A stretch of 64,000 nt of DNA. Source: Candidatus Peribacteraceae bacterium. Lineage in GTDB: Bacteria; Patescibacteriota; Gracilibacteria; Peribacterales; Peribacteraceae. The stretch spans positions 1 through 64,000 of the forward strand of contig JAQVMW010000004.1 in the NCBI GenBank assembly GCA_028703445.1. Reading direction: 5' to 3'. Made by a program: the position numbers and the translations under genes. Positions 32,449-42,449 of this stretch are shown piece by piece (the first letter of the stretch is position 1; each line of letters opens with the position of its first letter). The notes beneath the pieces were generated by a model. That model had not been told where the DNA came from and searched no databases. It saw only the letters and a list, made by a program, of their open reading frames with translations.

Positions 32449-33807
32449 TCATTCGTTCTTCCACTCCTTCAAAAAATCCTTCGCTTCCGATTTTCTCGTG
32501 ACCTCACCGCGAATCTGCGCTTCATGCAGAGCTTCAATGATTTGACCGACCTTCTCACCGGGAGCAAGACCGAGAATTTCCATGATCTCCTCACCCGAAA
32601 GCAGCTGCTTGGGAGGACGCGGATGCTCATTGAGAAAACGGTTGTAGTCCTGCAAGATCGATCCGTAGAGGGAATAATCCTGCGGATCGGTGCCGGCAAT
32701 ATCGAGCCAGAAGAGATCGAGGAGCTCGCGGAACCACGGGTGGAAGTACCAATGCGACTTGCGTTCCGCATTCATGTCGGCAAAGAAGCCCATCATCATG
32801 TGATGCGCGATCAGCCAGTGAACCTTGCGGATGCGATTCCCCGTCGCCTGCAGCCGGTGGAGCACGGCATCCGCCAGATCCGCCGAAACCGGCGCGTGCT
32901 CGTCGAAACGAATCCGCTCCTTCGTCTTGAATGTCACAGCCTTGCCGATGTCATGGAGAAGCGCCGCAAAGCGCACGTCCGACCCATGCTCCGGCAGGAA
33001 TGCCTTGAGCGCCATCATGGTGTGATCCCAAACGTCACCTTCATGGTGGTAATCCTTGGGTTGCGCGATCCCCTTGCAGGCATAGAGCTCCGGCATCAGG
33101 TAACTCAAGATCCGCGTCTCCCACAGGTCCTCGCACGCCCGGTCGGGATGGGAACCGATGAGCATTTTCTCCAGTTCCTTGAGACAGCGGCTCCCCGAGA
33201 GCGATTCGACCAGCTGTGCCAGTTCCGTGAGCGCGCGATAGGTGTCGGGGTGGTACTGACCATTGATGAGCGCCCGGAAACGGACCGCGCGCAACAGTCG
33301 AAGCGCGTCGTGACGGATGCGCACGGCGGGATCGCCGATGAAACGGATGAGACGCTCTTTGAGGTCCGCCTCGCCGTCGAAGGGATCGTAGAGCTCGCGC
33401 GAAATCGGATTCCAGTAGAGCGCGTTGATCGTGATGTCGCGCCGCTTCGCATCCTGTTCGCGCTTGCCGAAGACCACCGACTCCGGATGACGCCCGTCGG
33501 AAATTTCGTCATCTTCGCGGAAGGTCGTCACCTCCATGTTGAGCCCCCTGATACGCACGATCACGCTCCCGAACTGTTCGCCGGTGGAACCGACGGTATT
33601 GGGAAAGAGCGCGCGTACCTGATCAGGCAATGCCTCGGTGGCGATATCGATATCAATCGGAAATCCGCCCAAAGCCATATCGCGCACTCCACCGCCCACC
33701 CACCATGTGTCGAAGCCGGCATCGGTGAGCTTTTCAACAATCTGGTACGCAACTTCGCCCTGCTTTGTCGCCAGAGTGTCGGTGATGATGTCTTTGGAGA
33801 GGGACAT
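32449..33807 (-). CDS. cca: CCA-adding tRNA nucleotidyltransferase
   Basis: Adds or repairs the 3' CCA of tRNAs. The class II nucleotidyltransferase head has WWVGGGVRDMALGG and the metal-binding DIDIAT; the RRDITINALYWN block selects nucleotides, and RIRHDALRLLRAVRFRA is the family signature. An HD domain (LLHDIGKAVTFKTKERI) follows in the C-terminal half, as in bacterial CCA enzymes with phosphohydrolase activity. Length is 452 aa. All six tRNAs in the window encode CCA, so here it would serve mainly in repair. Confidence 0.93.
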   Translation of the reverse strand: MSLSKDIITDTLATKQGEVAYQIVEKLTDAGFDTWWVGGGVRDMALGGFPIDIDIATEALPDQVRALFPNTVGSTGEQFGSVIVRIRGLNMEVTTFREDDEISDGRHPESVVFGKREQDAKRRDITINALYWNPISRELYDPFDGEADLKERLIRFIGDPAVRIRHDALRLLRAVRFRALINGQYHPDTYRALTELAQLVESLSGSRCLKELEKMLIGSHPDRACEDLWETRILSYLMPELYACKGIAQPKDYHHEGDVWDHTMMALKAFLPEHGSDVRFAALLHDIGKAVTFKTKERIRFDEHAPVSADLADAVLHRLQATGNRIRKVHWLIAHHMMMGFFADMNAERKSHWYFHPWFRELLDLFWLDIAGTDPQDYSLYGSILQDYNRFLNEHPRPPKQLLSGEEIMEILGLAPGEKVGQIIEALHEAQIRGEVTRKSEAKDFLKEWKNE

Positions 33808-33822
33808 AAGAAGAGTATTACG

Positions 33823-33897
33823 CAGTAAGCAGTATGCAGTAAGCCACTTGAATTTGCACCCTCGAGCAGCATACTGCTCACTGCTTACTACGTACTG
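33823..33897. repeat. Heptamer-repeat foldback (word CAGTAAG / CTTACTG)
   Basis: Left arm words CAGTAAG, CAGTATG, CAGTAAG (33823-33843). Right arm words CATACTG, CTCACTG, CTTACTA, CGTACTG (33870-33897). The arms are complementary and can form a hairpin around a short unique centre. Confidence 0.75.
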
Positions 33898-33914
33898 CTA
33901 TGTTGCGTTTCGCC

Positions 33915-33942
33915 GTCGCCCTTCGACTTCGCTCAGGGCGAC
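33915..33942. repeat. Palindromic repeat GTCGCCCT...AGGGCGAC
   Basis: GTCGCCCT and AGGGCGAC pair over 8 bp around a TCGACTTCGCTC loop. A related block (CCCGAGCGAA...GAGTCGAGGG) lies in the foldback at 5849-5966. Lies directly upstream of the endonuclease IV gene. Confidence 0.55.
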
Positions 33943-33969
33943 TCGTAGAATGATCGGCAGGCAAGATAT

Positions 33970-34806
33970 ATGAATTCCCATCTTCTGTTTGCTGTCGCCG
34001 GCTCACCGCACTCCACTCTCTCACCAGGCGGAACCGTAGGGGGCTTGCTGCAGGCGAAGAAACTTGGGATCACCGCCATGGAAATCGAATGGGTGCAAAA
34101 CGTTCCACGGAATCCCGAACGAATGGCCGAGATCCGCGAGACCGCAGAGACACTCAAGATCACGCTCACCGTCCATGCACCCTACTTCGTGAACTTAAAC
34201 TCCCCGGACCGCGCCAAGCTCGCCGCGAGCAAACGAAGAGTGCTCGACGCCCTCTCCATGGCGGAACTCTGCGGGGCACGATCGGTGTGCGTGCACGCCG
34301 CATTCAATCTGGGCCAGCCGCCCGAAAAGGTATTCGAGAATGTCCGCAGGGCGACGGAGGACATCATGCGGCACAAGCAAGCGCTCTTTCCCCATGTGAA
34401 TCTGGCCTACGAGACCATGGGCAAACCGACCCAGTTCGGCACGCTGGAAGAAGCCCTTGCCATCAGCAAAGAGTTTGGGAACTACCCCTGCGTGGACCCG
34501 GCGCACATGCATGCGCGGGAGAACGGAAAAATCAATTCGGCGGAAGAGTGGGATGATATGTTCGACCTCTATCAGAAGTATCTGGGGAAGAGCGCCTTGA
34601 AGCATGTGCACATGCACTTTTCGGGCATCGCCTACACGGCCAAAGGCGAGCGGATGCACCTGCCGCTTCAGAAGAGCGACGCCCGGTGGAAGGAGTTTCT
34701 GAGCGTCCTCAAGAAGCGGAAGATTGAGGGGGTTCTGGTGTGCGAGTCTCCGCTCCTGGAGCAGGACACTCTTCTGATGCAGAACACATATGAACGATTG
34801 AGGTAG
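33970..34806 (+). CDS. nfo: Endonuclease IV family AP endonuclease
   Basis: A 278-aa TIM-barrel enzyme that cuts DNA at abasic sites in base excision repair. The metal-binding positions of the AP2Ec/EndoIV family can be followed: His in LTVHAPYFVNLNSP, His in SVCVHAAFNLGQ, Glu in NLAYETMG, Asp and His in PCVDPAHMHARENG, the His pair in LKHVHMHFSGI, and Glu in VLVCESPLL. Length fits. The start codon lies 28 bases after the palindromic repeat. TAGAAT (33946-33951) is a possible -10. Confidence 0.88.
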   Translation: MNSHLLFAVAGSPHSTLSPGGTVGGLLQAKKLGITAMEIEWVQNVPRNPERMAEIRETAETLKITLTVHAPYFVNLNSPDRAKLAASKRRVLDALSMAELCGARSVCVHAAFNLGQPPEKVFENVRRATEDIMRHKQALFPHVNLAYETMGKPTQFGTLEEALAISKEFGNYPCVDPAHMHARENGKINSAEEWDDMFDLYQKYLGKSALKHVHMHFSGIAYTAKGERMHLPLQKSDARWKEFLSVLKKRKIEGVLVCESPLLEQDTLLMQNTYERLR

Positions 34807-34858
34807 CTCGAAGTTGGTAGTTAGTAGCTCGGTATCTGTTTCCCAGCTACCAGCTACC
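34807..34858. repeat. Heptamer-repeat foldback (word CAGCTAC / GGTAGTT)
   Basis: Left words GTTGGTA, GTTAGTA, GCTCGGTA (34813-34834). Right words CAGCTAC, CAGCTAC (34844-34857). The arms are imperfect complements. It fills the gap between the endonuclease IV and second GAPDH genes. Confidence 0.65.
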
Positions 34859-34911
34859 GTTCCCTCCTCCCACTGCATTTGCTACAGTACGACCAACCTT
34901 CCTCATCTTCT

Positions 34912-35940
34912 ATGAACATCGCCATCAACGGGTTCGGACGCATCGGGCGTCAGGCGCTCCACCTGATCCTTGAAAACCATCCCGACATGAATGTCGTGCT
35001 CATCAATGATCCCGGCGATGGGGCGACCCTCGCACACCTGCTCGAGTTCGACAGCAACTACGGACACTACGACTGCGGGGCAACATTCAAAGACGGAACA
35101 CTGACAGTGAAAGGCAAGAAGATCACCGTGACGCAGACCAAAGATCCCGCGACCCTGCCGCACAAGGAACTCAAGGTGGATATCGTGCTGGAGTGCACGG
35201 GCAAGTTCTGCAAGCGGGAAGATGCCGCACTTCACCTCAAGGCCGGCGCGAAGAAAGTGATCCTGTCCGCTCCGGGCAAGGACGAAATCGACGGGACGTT
35301 CGTGCTGGGCGTGAACGAAGGGACGTACGACCCAAAGAAAATGAGCATTCTTTCGAACGCCTCCTGCACGACGAATTCGCTCGCGCCCGTGGCCAAAGTG
35401 CTCGACGAATCCTTCGGCATCGCGTTTGGCCTCATGACGACGATCCACAGCTACACGAACGATCAGGTGATTCTGGATGTCGCACACAAGGATCTCAGGC
35501 GCGCGCGGGCAGCCGCCCTCAACATGATCCCCACGTCCACGGGAGCGGCCAAGGCCATCGGGCTCGTCCTGCCCAATCTGAAAGGGAAAATGAGCGGTAT
35601 TTCGGTTCGCGTCCCCACGCCCACCGTGAGCATCACGGACCTGACCGTGACATTGAAGAAGAAGACCACGGCGGAAGAGATCAACGCTGCCTTCGAAAAG
35701 GCCGCCGCCGGGCCGATGAAGGGCATTCTGGGCGTCGAGAAGAGAGCGCTCGTGAGCATGGATTTTAAGAAGGACAGCCGCTCGAGCATCGTGGATGCGC
35801 CCTCGACGCAAGTCATCGACGATGGTTCGGCTTCGCTCACCACAGGTACCCTCGCCAAGGTCTTGGCGTGGTACGACAACGAGTGGGGCTACAGTTGCCG
35901 CTTAGTCGAGCTCGCGGAGTTCGTCGGGAAGAGACTCTGA
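34912..35940 (+). CDS. gap: Glyceraldehyde-3-phosphate dehydrogenase (second copy)
   Basis: A 342-aa GAPDH with INGFGRIGR, the catalytic NASCTTNSLAP, and the terminal WYDNEWGYSCRLVEL. Unlike the first copy it keeps Asp at the NAD-selecting position (LINDPGD), so it is the better candidate for the NAD-dependent glycolytic enzyme (inference from the family). The two copies differ over most of their length, so they are old paralogues or separately acquired. The B3/B4 gene starts four bases after its stop, suggesting co-transcription. TACAGT (34882-34887) is a possible -10. Confidence 0.95.
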   Translation: MNIAINGFGRIGRQALHLILENHPDMNVVLINDPGDGATLAHLLEFDSNYGHYDCGATFKDGTLTVKGKKITVTQTKDPATLPHKELKVDIVLECTGKFCKREDAALHLKAGAKKVILSAPGKDEIDGTFVLGVNEGTYDPKKMSILSNASCTTNSLAPVAKVLDESFGIAFGLMTTIHSYTNDQVILDVAHKDLRRARAAALNMIPTSTGAAKAIGLVLPNLKGKMSGISVRVPTPTVSITDLTVTLKKKTTAEEINAAFEKAAAGPMKGILGVEKRALVSMDFKKDSRSSIVDAPSTQVIDDGSASLTTGTLAKVLAWYDNEWGYSCRLVELAEFVGKRL

Positions 35941-35944
35941 TCCG

Positions 35945-36640
35945 ATGAAGCTCTCACTCGCCCCCTCCGTTCTCGAGCTTCTGCCGCAACTTCGCGTCGG
36001 CGCCCTCGTCGTGCGGGGCGCGTCGAATGTGGATGCTCATCCTGAAGTCGCAGCACTCCTGCGCGAAGCAGAAAACGGCCTTCGCTCCCGATACACGGAT
36101 GAGACTTTCAAAGACGCCCCACACATCGTGCAGTTCTTCGAGGCACACCGCGCCTTCGGCAACAATCCCAAGCGCTACTACCCGTCACACTTCGCGCTGG
36201 CGAAGCGGGTGCTCAAAGGCGGCACGCTCCCCTCGATCAACACCTTCGTGGACCTCTACAACGTCCTGTCGCTCCGATACCTGCTGCCCGTCGGTGGGGA
36301 GGATCTGGACCGGTGCACCGGGGACATCATTCTGGACCGGGCGACAGGATCAGAGCTGTTCATTGCGCTCGGTGAAACGGAGAATGAGCCTCCCGAAGTT
36401 GGAGAAGTCGTGTACAAGGATTCAGAGGGAGTGCTCTGCCGCAGGATGAACTGGCGGGAGGCGGATCGGACCAAACTGACTCCGGAAACGAAGAATGCCG
36501 TACTCGTGGTCGAGAGCCTTGATCCCGCCGATCCGCTGCAGGAAATCCTTGCGGCATTGCAGGCGCTGGTGGAAAAGTACTGCGGGGGGACATCCGAAAC
36601 GTTCCTGCTTGGCAAAGAACAATCATCTGTGGGTCTCTAA
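35945..36640 (+). CDS. B3/B4 tRNA-binding-domain protein
   Basis: A 231-aa stand-alone B3/B4 domain, the editing module otherwise found in the beta subunit of phenylalanyl-tRNA synthetase. Family features are RAFGNNPKRYYPSHFALAKRVLKGGTLPSINTFVDLYNVLSLRY and the downstream EVVYKDSEGVLCRRMNWREADRTKLTPETKNAVLVVE. Free-standing homologues are thought to clear mischarged tRNA or amino-acid analogues. It follows gap by four bases. The exact substrate cannot be read from the sequence. Confidence 0.8.
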   Translation: MKLSLAPSVLELLPQLRVGALVVRGASNVDAHPEVAALLREAENGLRSRYTDETFKDAPHIVQFFEAHRAFGNNPKRYYPSHFALAKRVLKGGTLPSINTFVDLYNVLSLRYLLPVGGEDLDRCTGDIILDRATGSELFIALGETENEPPEVGEVVYKDSEGVLCRRMNWREADRTKLTPETKNAVLVVESLDPADPLQEILAALQALVEKYCGGTSETFLLGKEQSSVGL

Positions 36641-36731
36641 ATATCCACCCTCTTTAAAGAGGCAGTTCCAGGCAGGGATGGAACGCCACCGTTCGCTGTG
36701 TGAAGCGGAAATGGATATCTCCCATTCAAAA

Positions 36732-36770
36732 CCCTCACCCAGCCCTCTCCCTAGAAGGGAAAGGGGGGTG
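36732..36770. repeat. C/G-rich palindrome left of the DUF559 gene
   Basis: CCCTCACCCAGCCCTCTCCC, loop TAGA, then AGGGAAAGGGGGGTG. Imperfect hairpin ending just before the DUF559 start codon. Confidence 0.6.
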
Positions 36771-36782
36771 CATGGTGTGGAC

Positions 36783-37151
36783 ATGGATGCGATACGTGAG
36801 CTTTCAAAAAGGATCCCGATCACTGTGCGGAGGGCACGTTCACTGCGTCAGACGCAGACACCTGCAGAGCGATCACTCTGGAACATTCTGAGGAACAGGA
36901 GATTCCACGGATGTAAATTCCGCAGGCAAGCATCCATCGGTCCGTTTATCGTAGACTTCTACTGTCCGGAATACCGGCTCATCGTGGAAGTGGATGGGAG
37001 TATTCACGACACGCAGAGAGGGCTCGACCAATGGCGTCAACGCAAAATAGAGCACGACGGATACACCGTTCTACGGTTCACGAACGCCCAAATCCTGCTC
37101 TCCGCGGAAAATGTTCTTGTAGAAATAGTACGGTTCATCGATGCGGCATGA
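36783..37151 (+). CDS. DUF559 endonuclease-like protein
   Basis: A 122-aa protein of the DUF559 (Vsr-like) family. The family opening LRQTQTPAERSLWNILRNRR is followed by FHGCKFRRQASIGPFIVDFYC and LIVEVDGSIHDTQRGLDQWR, whose Asp, Glu and Asp form the PD-(D/E)xK-type active site, and by the closing LRFTNAQIL. Biochemical function is unproven in the family; a DNA nuclease is likely. The gene is enclosed by C/G-rich hairpins at 36732 and 37183. The frame is open upstream, where it translates the left palindrome as SPSPLPRRERG, a prefix I recall seeing on other DUF559 entries. Confidence 0.85.
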   Translation: MDAIRELSKRIPITVRRARSLRQTQTPAERSLWNILRNRRFHGCKFRRQASIGPFIVDFYCPEYRLIVEVDGSIHDTQRGLDQWRQRKIEHDGYTVLRFTNAQILLSAENVLVEIVRFIDAA

Positions 37152-37182
37152 TCTGTACCAACCACCTTGCCGTGCAATGGAG

Positions 37183-37225
37183 CCTCCCTCTCCCACCAAC
37201 GGGGGGAGAGGGCCGGGGTGAGGGG
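37183..37225. repeat. C/G-rich palindrome right of the DUF559 gene
   Basis: CCCTCTCCC (37186-37194), loop, GGGAGAGGG (37204-37212), then CCGGGGTGAGGGG. The terminal GGGTGAGGG is the complement of the CCCTCACCC that opens the left palindrome, so the two elements face each other around the gene. Confidence 0.6.
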
Positions 37226-39136
37226 CTACTTCTTCTCGCCCTTCTCATCAACTACTTCGGCATCAACCACTTTCCCCTTCTTCCCTTCCTTACCTTCTTT
37301 ACCTTCCCCACCTTCCTTACCCTTCTTCTGCGCAGCTTCGTAGACCAACTTGCCAATCTCCATTGCTTCGGTACTGAGCGCGTCGGCCGCCTTCTTGATT
37401 TCGTCAACGGTGGCATTCTCCTTCTTCAGAACATCCTTCACTTCGCTGATGCGCGTATTCACCTTCTTCTTGAGATCATCGGGGATCTTGGCGTCATGCT
37501 CGCGCATCTGCTTCTCCAGATTGAACACGAGCGCATCCGCCTGATTGCGCTGGTCGATGAGTTCGCGCTTCTTTTTGTCATCCTCGGCGTGTAACTCGGC
37601 ATCCTTCCTCATCTGTTCCACCTCGTCCTTATTGAGTCCCGTGGACCCCTTGATCTGGATGTGTTGCTCCTTGCTCGTGCCCAGATCCTTTGCCGTCACG
37701 TGCATGATGCCGTTCGTGTCGATGTCGAAGGTGACCTCGATCTGCGGCACACCACGCGGCGCCGGCGGAATGCCGTCCAGAATGAAGCGTCCAAGGGACT
37801 TGTTGTCCGCAGCAAGTTCGCGTTCGCCCTGAACCACATGGACTTCCACCGACGGCTGATGGTCCGCAGCGGTCGAGAAAATCTGGCTCTTCTTCGTCGG
37901 GATCTTGGTATTGCGCTCAATCAGTTTGGTCGCGACCCCACCCAGCGTCTCGATGCCGAGCGAGAGCGGCGTCACGTCCACGAGCACGATATCCTTGTGG
38001 ATGTCCCCACCGAGTACCCCGCCCTGCACCGCGGCGCCGATCGCCACGACTTCATCCGGATTGACTCCCATGTGCGGCTCGCGTCCGAAGAGCTCCTTCA
38101 CCTTCGCCTGCACGGCAGGCATGCGCGTCATGCCGCCGACGAGCACCACTTCGTGAATCTCGGATTTCTTGAGTTTGGCATCAGAGAGCGCGGCCTCGCA
38201 GGGCGCGACAGTCTTCTCGATCAAGTCCGAAACGAGCGACTCCAGCTTGGCGCGCGAGAGCTTGAGCGACAGATGTTTGGGCCCGGAGCTGTCCGCCGTG
38301 ATGAAGGGCAGGCTGATCTCGGTCTGGGTTGCGGACGAGAGTTCGATTTTGGCTTTCTCCGCCGCCTCGCGAACGCGCTGGATCGCGATGGGGTCCTTGC
38401 TGAGGTCGATTCCCTGCTCCTTCTTGAATTCGCCCAGCATCCACTCCACGACCACCTGGTCGAAGTCATCACCGCCGAGGTGCGTGTCGCCGTTGGTGGA
38501 AACAACCTCGAAAACACCATCCCCGAGCGAGAGCACCGAAACGTCGAAGGTACCGCCTCCGAGGTCGTAGACGATGATCGTGTGCTCGTGTCCTTTGTCG
38601 AGCCCGTAGGCAAGCGCGGCGGCTGTCGGCTCGTTGATGATGCGTACCACCTCCAACCCCGCGATTTCGCCCGCCTCCTTGGTGGCCTGACGCTGCGAGT
38701 CGTCGAAGTAGGCCGGCACGGTGATCACCGCTTTCTCCACTTTCGTTCCGAGGTACGCTTCGGCATCGCGCTTGAGCTTGCCGAGAACCTGTGCGCTCAC
38801 TTCCTGCGGCAGGAGTTTCTTGCCGTTGATCTCGATCATCGCGCGTCCCTCCTTGCCTGAGATCACCAAAAAGGACATGCGCTTCGCTTCCGCCTGCACT
38901 TCCTCGTACCGGCGTCCCACAAAGCGTTTGGCAGAATAGACCGTGTTCTTTGGATTCGTCACAGACTGGCGCTTTGCGGTGACGCCCACCAGAATTTCGC
39001 CGTCATCCTTGTACGTGACGACGGAGGGCGTGGTGCGGTTGCCCTCGGCATTCGCGATGACGACGGGTTCACCGCCTTCGACGACTGCGACGCAGGAATT
39101 GGTGGTGCCGAGGTCGATTCCGATGATCTTGGACAT
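37226..39136 (-). CDS. dnaK: Chaperone DnaK (Hsp70)
   Basis: ATP-dependent chaperone for nascent and stress-damaged proteins. The ATPase domain starts [18 protein letters not shown] and contains [20 protein letters not shown] and [13 protein letters not shown]; the substrate domain has [13 protein letters not shown] and the lid follows. The C-terminal tail is Gly/Glu/Lys-rich ([16 protein letters not shown]) before VVDAEVVDE. Length 636 aa is typical. Control is heat-shock type: a CIRCE operator overlaps its promoter. grpE and dnaJ are not adjacent, unlike in most bacteria. Confidence 0.97.
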   Translation of the reverse strand: MSKIIGIDLGTTNSCVAVVEGGEPVVIANAEGNRTTPSVVTYKDDGEILVGVTAKRQSVTNPKNTVYSAKRFVGRRYEEVQAEAKRMSFLVISGKEGRAMIEINGKKLLPQEVSAQVLGKLKRDAEAYLGTKVEKAVITVPAYFDDSQRQATKEAGEIAGLEVVRIINEPTAAALAYGLDKGHEHTIIVYDLGGGTFDVSVLSLGDGVFEVVSTNGDTHLGGDDFDQVVVEWMLGEFKKEQGIDLSKDPIAIQRVREAAEKAKIELSSATQTEISLPFITADSSGPKHLSLKLSRAKLESLVSDLIEKTVAPCEAALSDAKLKKSEIHEVVLVGGMTRMPAVQAKVKELFGREPHMGVNPDEVVAIGAAVQGGVLGGDIHKDIVLVDVTPLSLGIETLGGVATKLIERNTKIPTKKSQIFSTAADHQPSVEVHVVQGERELAADNKSLGRFILDGIPPAPRGVPQIEVTFDIDTNGIMHVTAKDLGTSKEQHIQIKGSTGLNKDEVEQMRKDAELHAEDDKKKRELIDQRNQADALVFNLEKQMREHDAKIPDDLKKKVNTRISEVKDVLKKENATVDEIKKAADALSTEAMEIGKLVYEAAQKKGKEGGEGKEGKEGKKGKVVDAEVVDEKGEKK

Positions 39137-39159
39137 AAGATAAGGGGAAGATAACGAAA

Positions 39160-39186
39160 TTAGCACTCGCAAGTTTAGAGTGCCAA
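39160..39186. promoter_or_regulatory. CIRCE operator (HrcA binding site)
   Basis: TTAGCACTC, nine bases, GAGTGCCAA: the consensus inverted repeat with a single change (CCAA for CTAA). The dnaK -10 hexamer lies in the nine-base spacer, so bound HrcA would block RNA polymerase. hrcA itself is not in the window. Confidence 0.92.
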
Positions 39187-39196
39187 ATCCCCTCGG

Positions 39197-39200
<4 letters not shown>
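39172..39200 (-). promoter_or_regulatory. Promoter of dnaK
   Basis: On the minus strand: TTGACC, 17-base spacer, TAAACT. The -10 falls inside CIRCE and the -35 overlaps the end of the 104-aa gene upstream. Confidence 0.75.
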
Positions 39201-40863
<1,663 letters not shown>

Positions 40864-40928
40864 AAATTGCAATCCTCTGTGTTTTTTTCAAGACGTTCTC
40901 AAATTTGATTGTATTCCTCTGTTGTACG

Positions 40929-41825
40929 ATGGAGGAAATTTCTCCACGTATGATTCGTCAACACTTTCTCGTTGATCTCTCGCTTATGGCGGCTGTTGTG
41001 CTCGTGGCCTGTGCGCTTGCATGGTCGTTGCACGCCCGCAGTCCTGCTGTCCCCAAAGTCCTCGCGCAGACTGCAGTCTGCGGCAATGGAAGCACCGATA
41101 CGGGGGAGGAATGTGACGGGGGCACGAAGTATGAGGGCGGCCGTTACTATCGGTGCGTCAGTTGTCGCTGGGAACAACAGAGCGATGATCCTATCGTTCA
41201 GACGAACAACAATTACTGCTGTCTTTCGAACGGGCGAACGGCACGATGTGTGCTCCTGCGCACAGGCGAGGCGTGCGTGGCCAGCCCGCTTGAATCGGAT
41301 GTGCGACTTTTTTCCACTGCAGAAAACAATCAACGAGCATGTGAAACTCAGCGTGCCTTCGGCACCTGCACCGGAATTCCCGCGTCCAGCAGAAGTTCCG
41401 CCCAGAGCTCTTCTGCCGCCTTATGCGGCAATAATGTCCTTGAATCATCGAATGGTGAAGAATGCGATTGGGGAGGGAATAACAGCGATTCCCTTCCGAA
41501 CCGTTGCCGTAAGAATTGCACCTTCCCCGCCTGCGGAGACGGTAAAGTGGATGACAACTTCTCCGATCCTGTTTCCGGGACCATGCTTGCGGAAGAGTGT
41601 GACAATATTGAATATGACATCAACGGAACACAGTACCTCCCTGTTTCCTCGACACAATGGGCATGGAATGCCCACGGATACTGCAATGGCGATTGCACGG
41701 TGAAGCTGCCGTCTAACCCGCTGTTCTTTATGTTCCCCAAATCTCTCGAGAGCCCCCTCTACGTCGTACGGAATATTTTCGATTGGAACTCCATCTTCTT
41801 CCCGCTCTCGACGCTGGGATTTTAG
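40929..41825 (+). CDS. Secreted cysteine-rich protein with DUF4215-like motifs
   Basis: A 298-aa protein. A membrane helix near residues 14-32 (LMAAVVLVACALAWSL) is a signal or anchor. The exported part holds three Cys-rich units with the pattern CGNGxxxxGEECD: AVCGNGSTDTGEECDGG, ALCGNNVLESSNGEECDWGG and PACGDGKVDDN ... AEECDN, similar to DUF4215/EGF-like repeats of surface proteins. A Ser-rich linker (SSRSSAQSSSA) separates them. Such repeats probably bind calcium or form disulphides outside the cell. An ATG at 40950 is an alternative start with GGAGG 14 bases upstream. Confidence 0.65.
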   Translation: MEEISPRMIRQHFLVDLSLMAAVVLVACALAWSLHARSPAVPKVLAQTAVCGNGSTDTGEECDGGTKYEGGRYYRCVSCRWEQQSDDPIVQTNNNYCCLSNGRTARCVLLRTGEACVASPLESDVRLFSTAENNQRACETQRAFGTCTGIPASSRSSAQSSSAALCGNNVLESSNGEECDWGGNNSDSLPNRCRKNCTFPACGDGKVDDNFSDPVSGTMLAEECDNIEYDINGTQYLPVSSTQWAWNAHGYCNGDCTVKLPSNPLFFMFPKSLESPLYVVRNIFDWNSIFFPLSTLGF

Positions 41826-41932
41826 CGCGGGATGGCCACCTACGGTGTCCCTCCCGCAAGCCCACCCTTCCCTTCAGCGGTTGCGCTCCAGGCAAGCAAA
41901 GCTTGCCTTCGCGATTATTTTATCGCGAAGCG
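41826..41932 (+). repeat. Double-hairpin repeat element, copy B
   Basis: Left hairpin GCGGGA (41828-41833)/TCCCGC around a loop containing ACCTACGGT, the loop core also seen in copy C. A CCCTTCAGCGG block and GCTCCA follow, then the right hairpin GGCAAGC-AAA-GCTTGCC (41891-41907). It ends with CTTCGCGAT-TATTTT-ATCGCGAAG (41907-41930), a further perfect hairpin. It lies immediately upstream of the HAD-like gene. Confidence 0.75.
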
Positions 41933-41957
41933 CCGCTACTCGCTGTACCGTGGCAGC

Positions 41958-42449
41958 ATGAGAATCATCGTGTTCACGGAAGGAACGATACTGATGCACA
42001 AAAATGCTGTTGGGCATACACGCAAGGAGATCATCCTGCAGGCGAATGACATGGAGCCATCGATCCATGAGTTTGCTTCCTACTTACCCATTGGCAGAGC
42101 AGCGGAAAAATTGTCCAAGTGGAAGAGTCAAGGAGCGAAGATCGTCTATTTGACTTCGAGACGGAAACCGGAAGAAATCCATGCTGTAAGCAATGTTCTC
42201 AAAACTCACAGATTTCCGGATGGTCCATTACTCTCCCGGAAGGATGGCGAGGAGTATAAAGATGTCGTTGAACGAGTGACCCCCGATGTCCTCATTGAAG
42301 ATGATTGCGAGAGTATCGGCGGTGTAAATGAGATGACCATCACGCATGTAAAACCGGAGACGAAACAGAAGATCTCATCAATTGTGATTAAAGAGTTTGG
42401 TGGAATTGATTATCTGCCTGATCAAGTTGCACTGCTCGCGAAACAATAA
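41958..42449 (+). CDS. HAD-like protein lacking the nucleophilic aspartate
   Basis: A 163-aa protein with a small HAD (haloacid dehalogenase) fold. Motif I reads IIVFTEGTI, where HAD phosphatases have DxDGT, so the nucleophile Asp is Thr and the acid Asp is Glu. Motif II (KIVYLTSRRKP) and the motif IV acidic pair (DVLIEDDCESIGG) are present. The catalytic change predicts loss of phosphatase activity, or a new function. Base composition is AT-richer than the flanking obg and ATPase genes. The gene is enclosed by two copies of the double-hairpin element in opposite orientation, and its stop codon lies inside the downstream copy. It may be a mobile cassette. Confidence 0.65.
   Translation: MRIIVFTEGTILMHKNAVGHTRKEIILQANDMEPSIHEFASYLPIGRAAEKLSKWKSQGAKIVYLTSRRKPEEIHAVSNVLKTHRFPDGPLLSRKDGEEYKDVVERVTPDVLIEDDCESIGGVNEMTITHVKPETKQKISSIVIKEFGGIDYLPDQVALLAKQ

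Noticed and set aside
37661..38860. Plus-strand 399-codon frame opposite dnaK
   Set aside because: Antisense to an unmistakable dnaK; long antisense frames are expected in GC-rich coding sequence.
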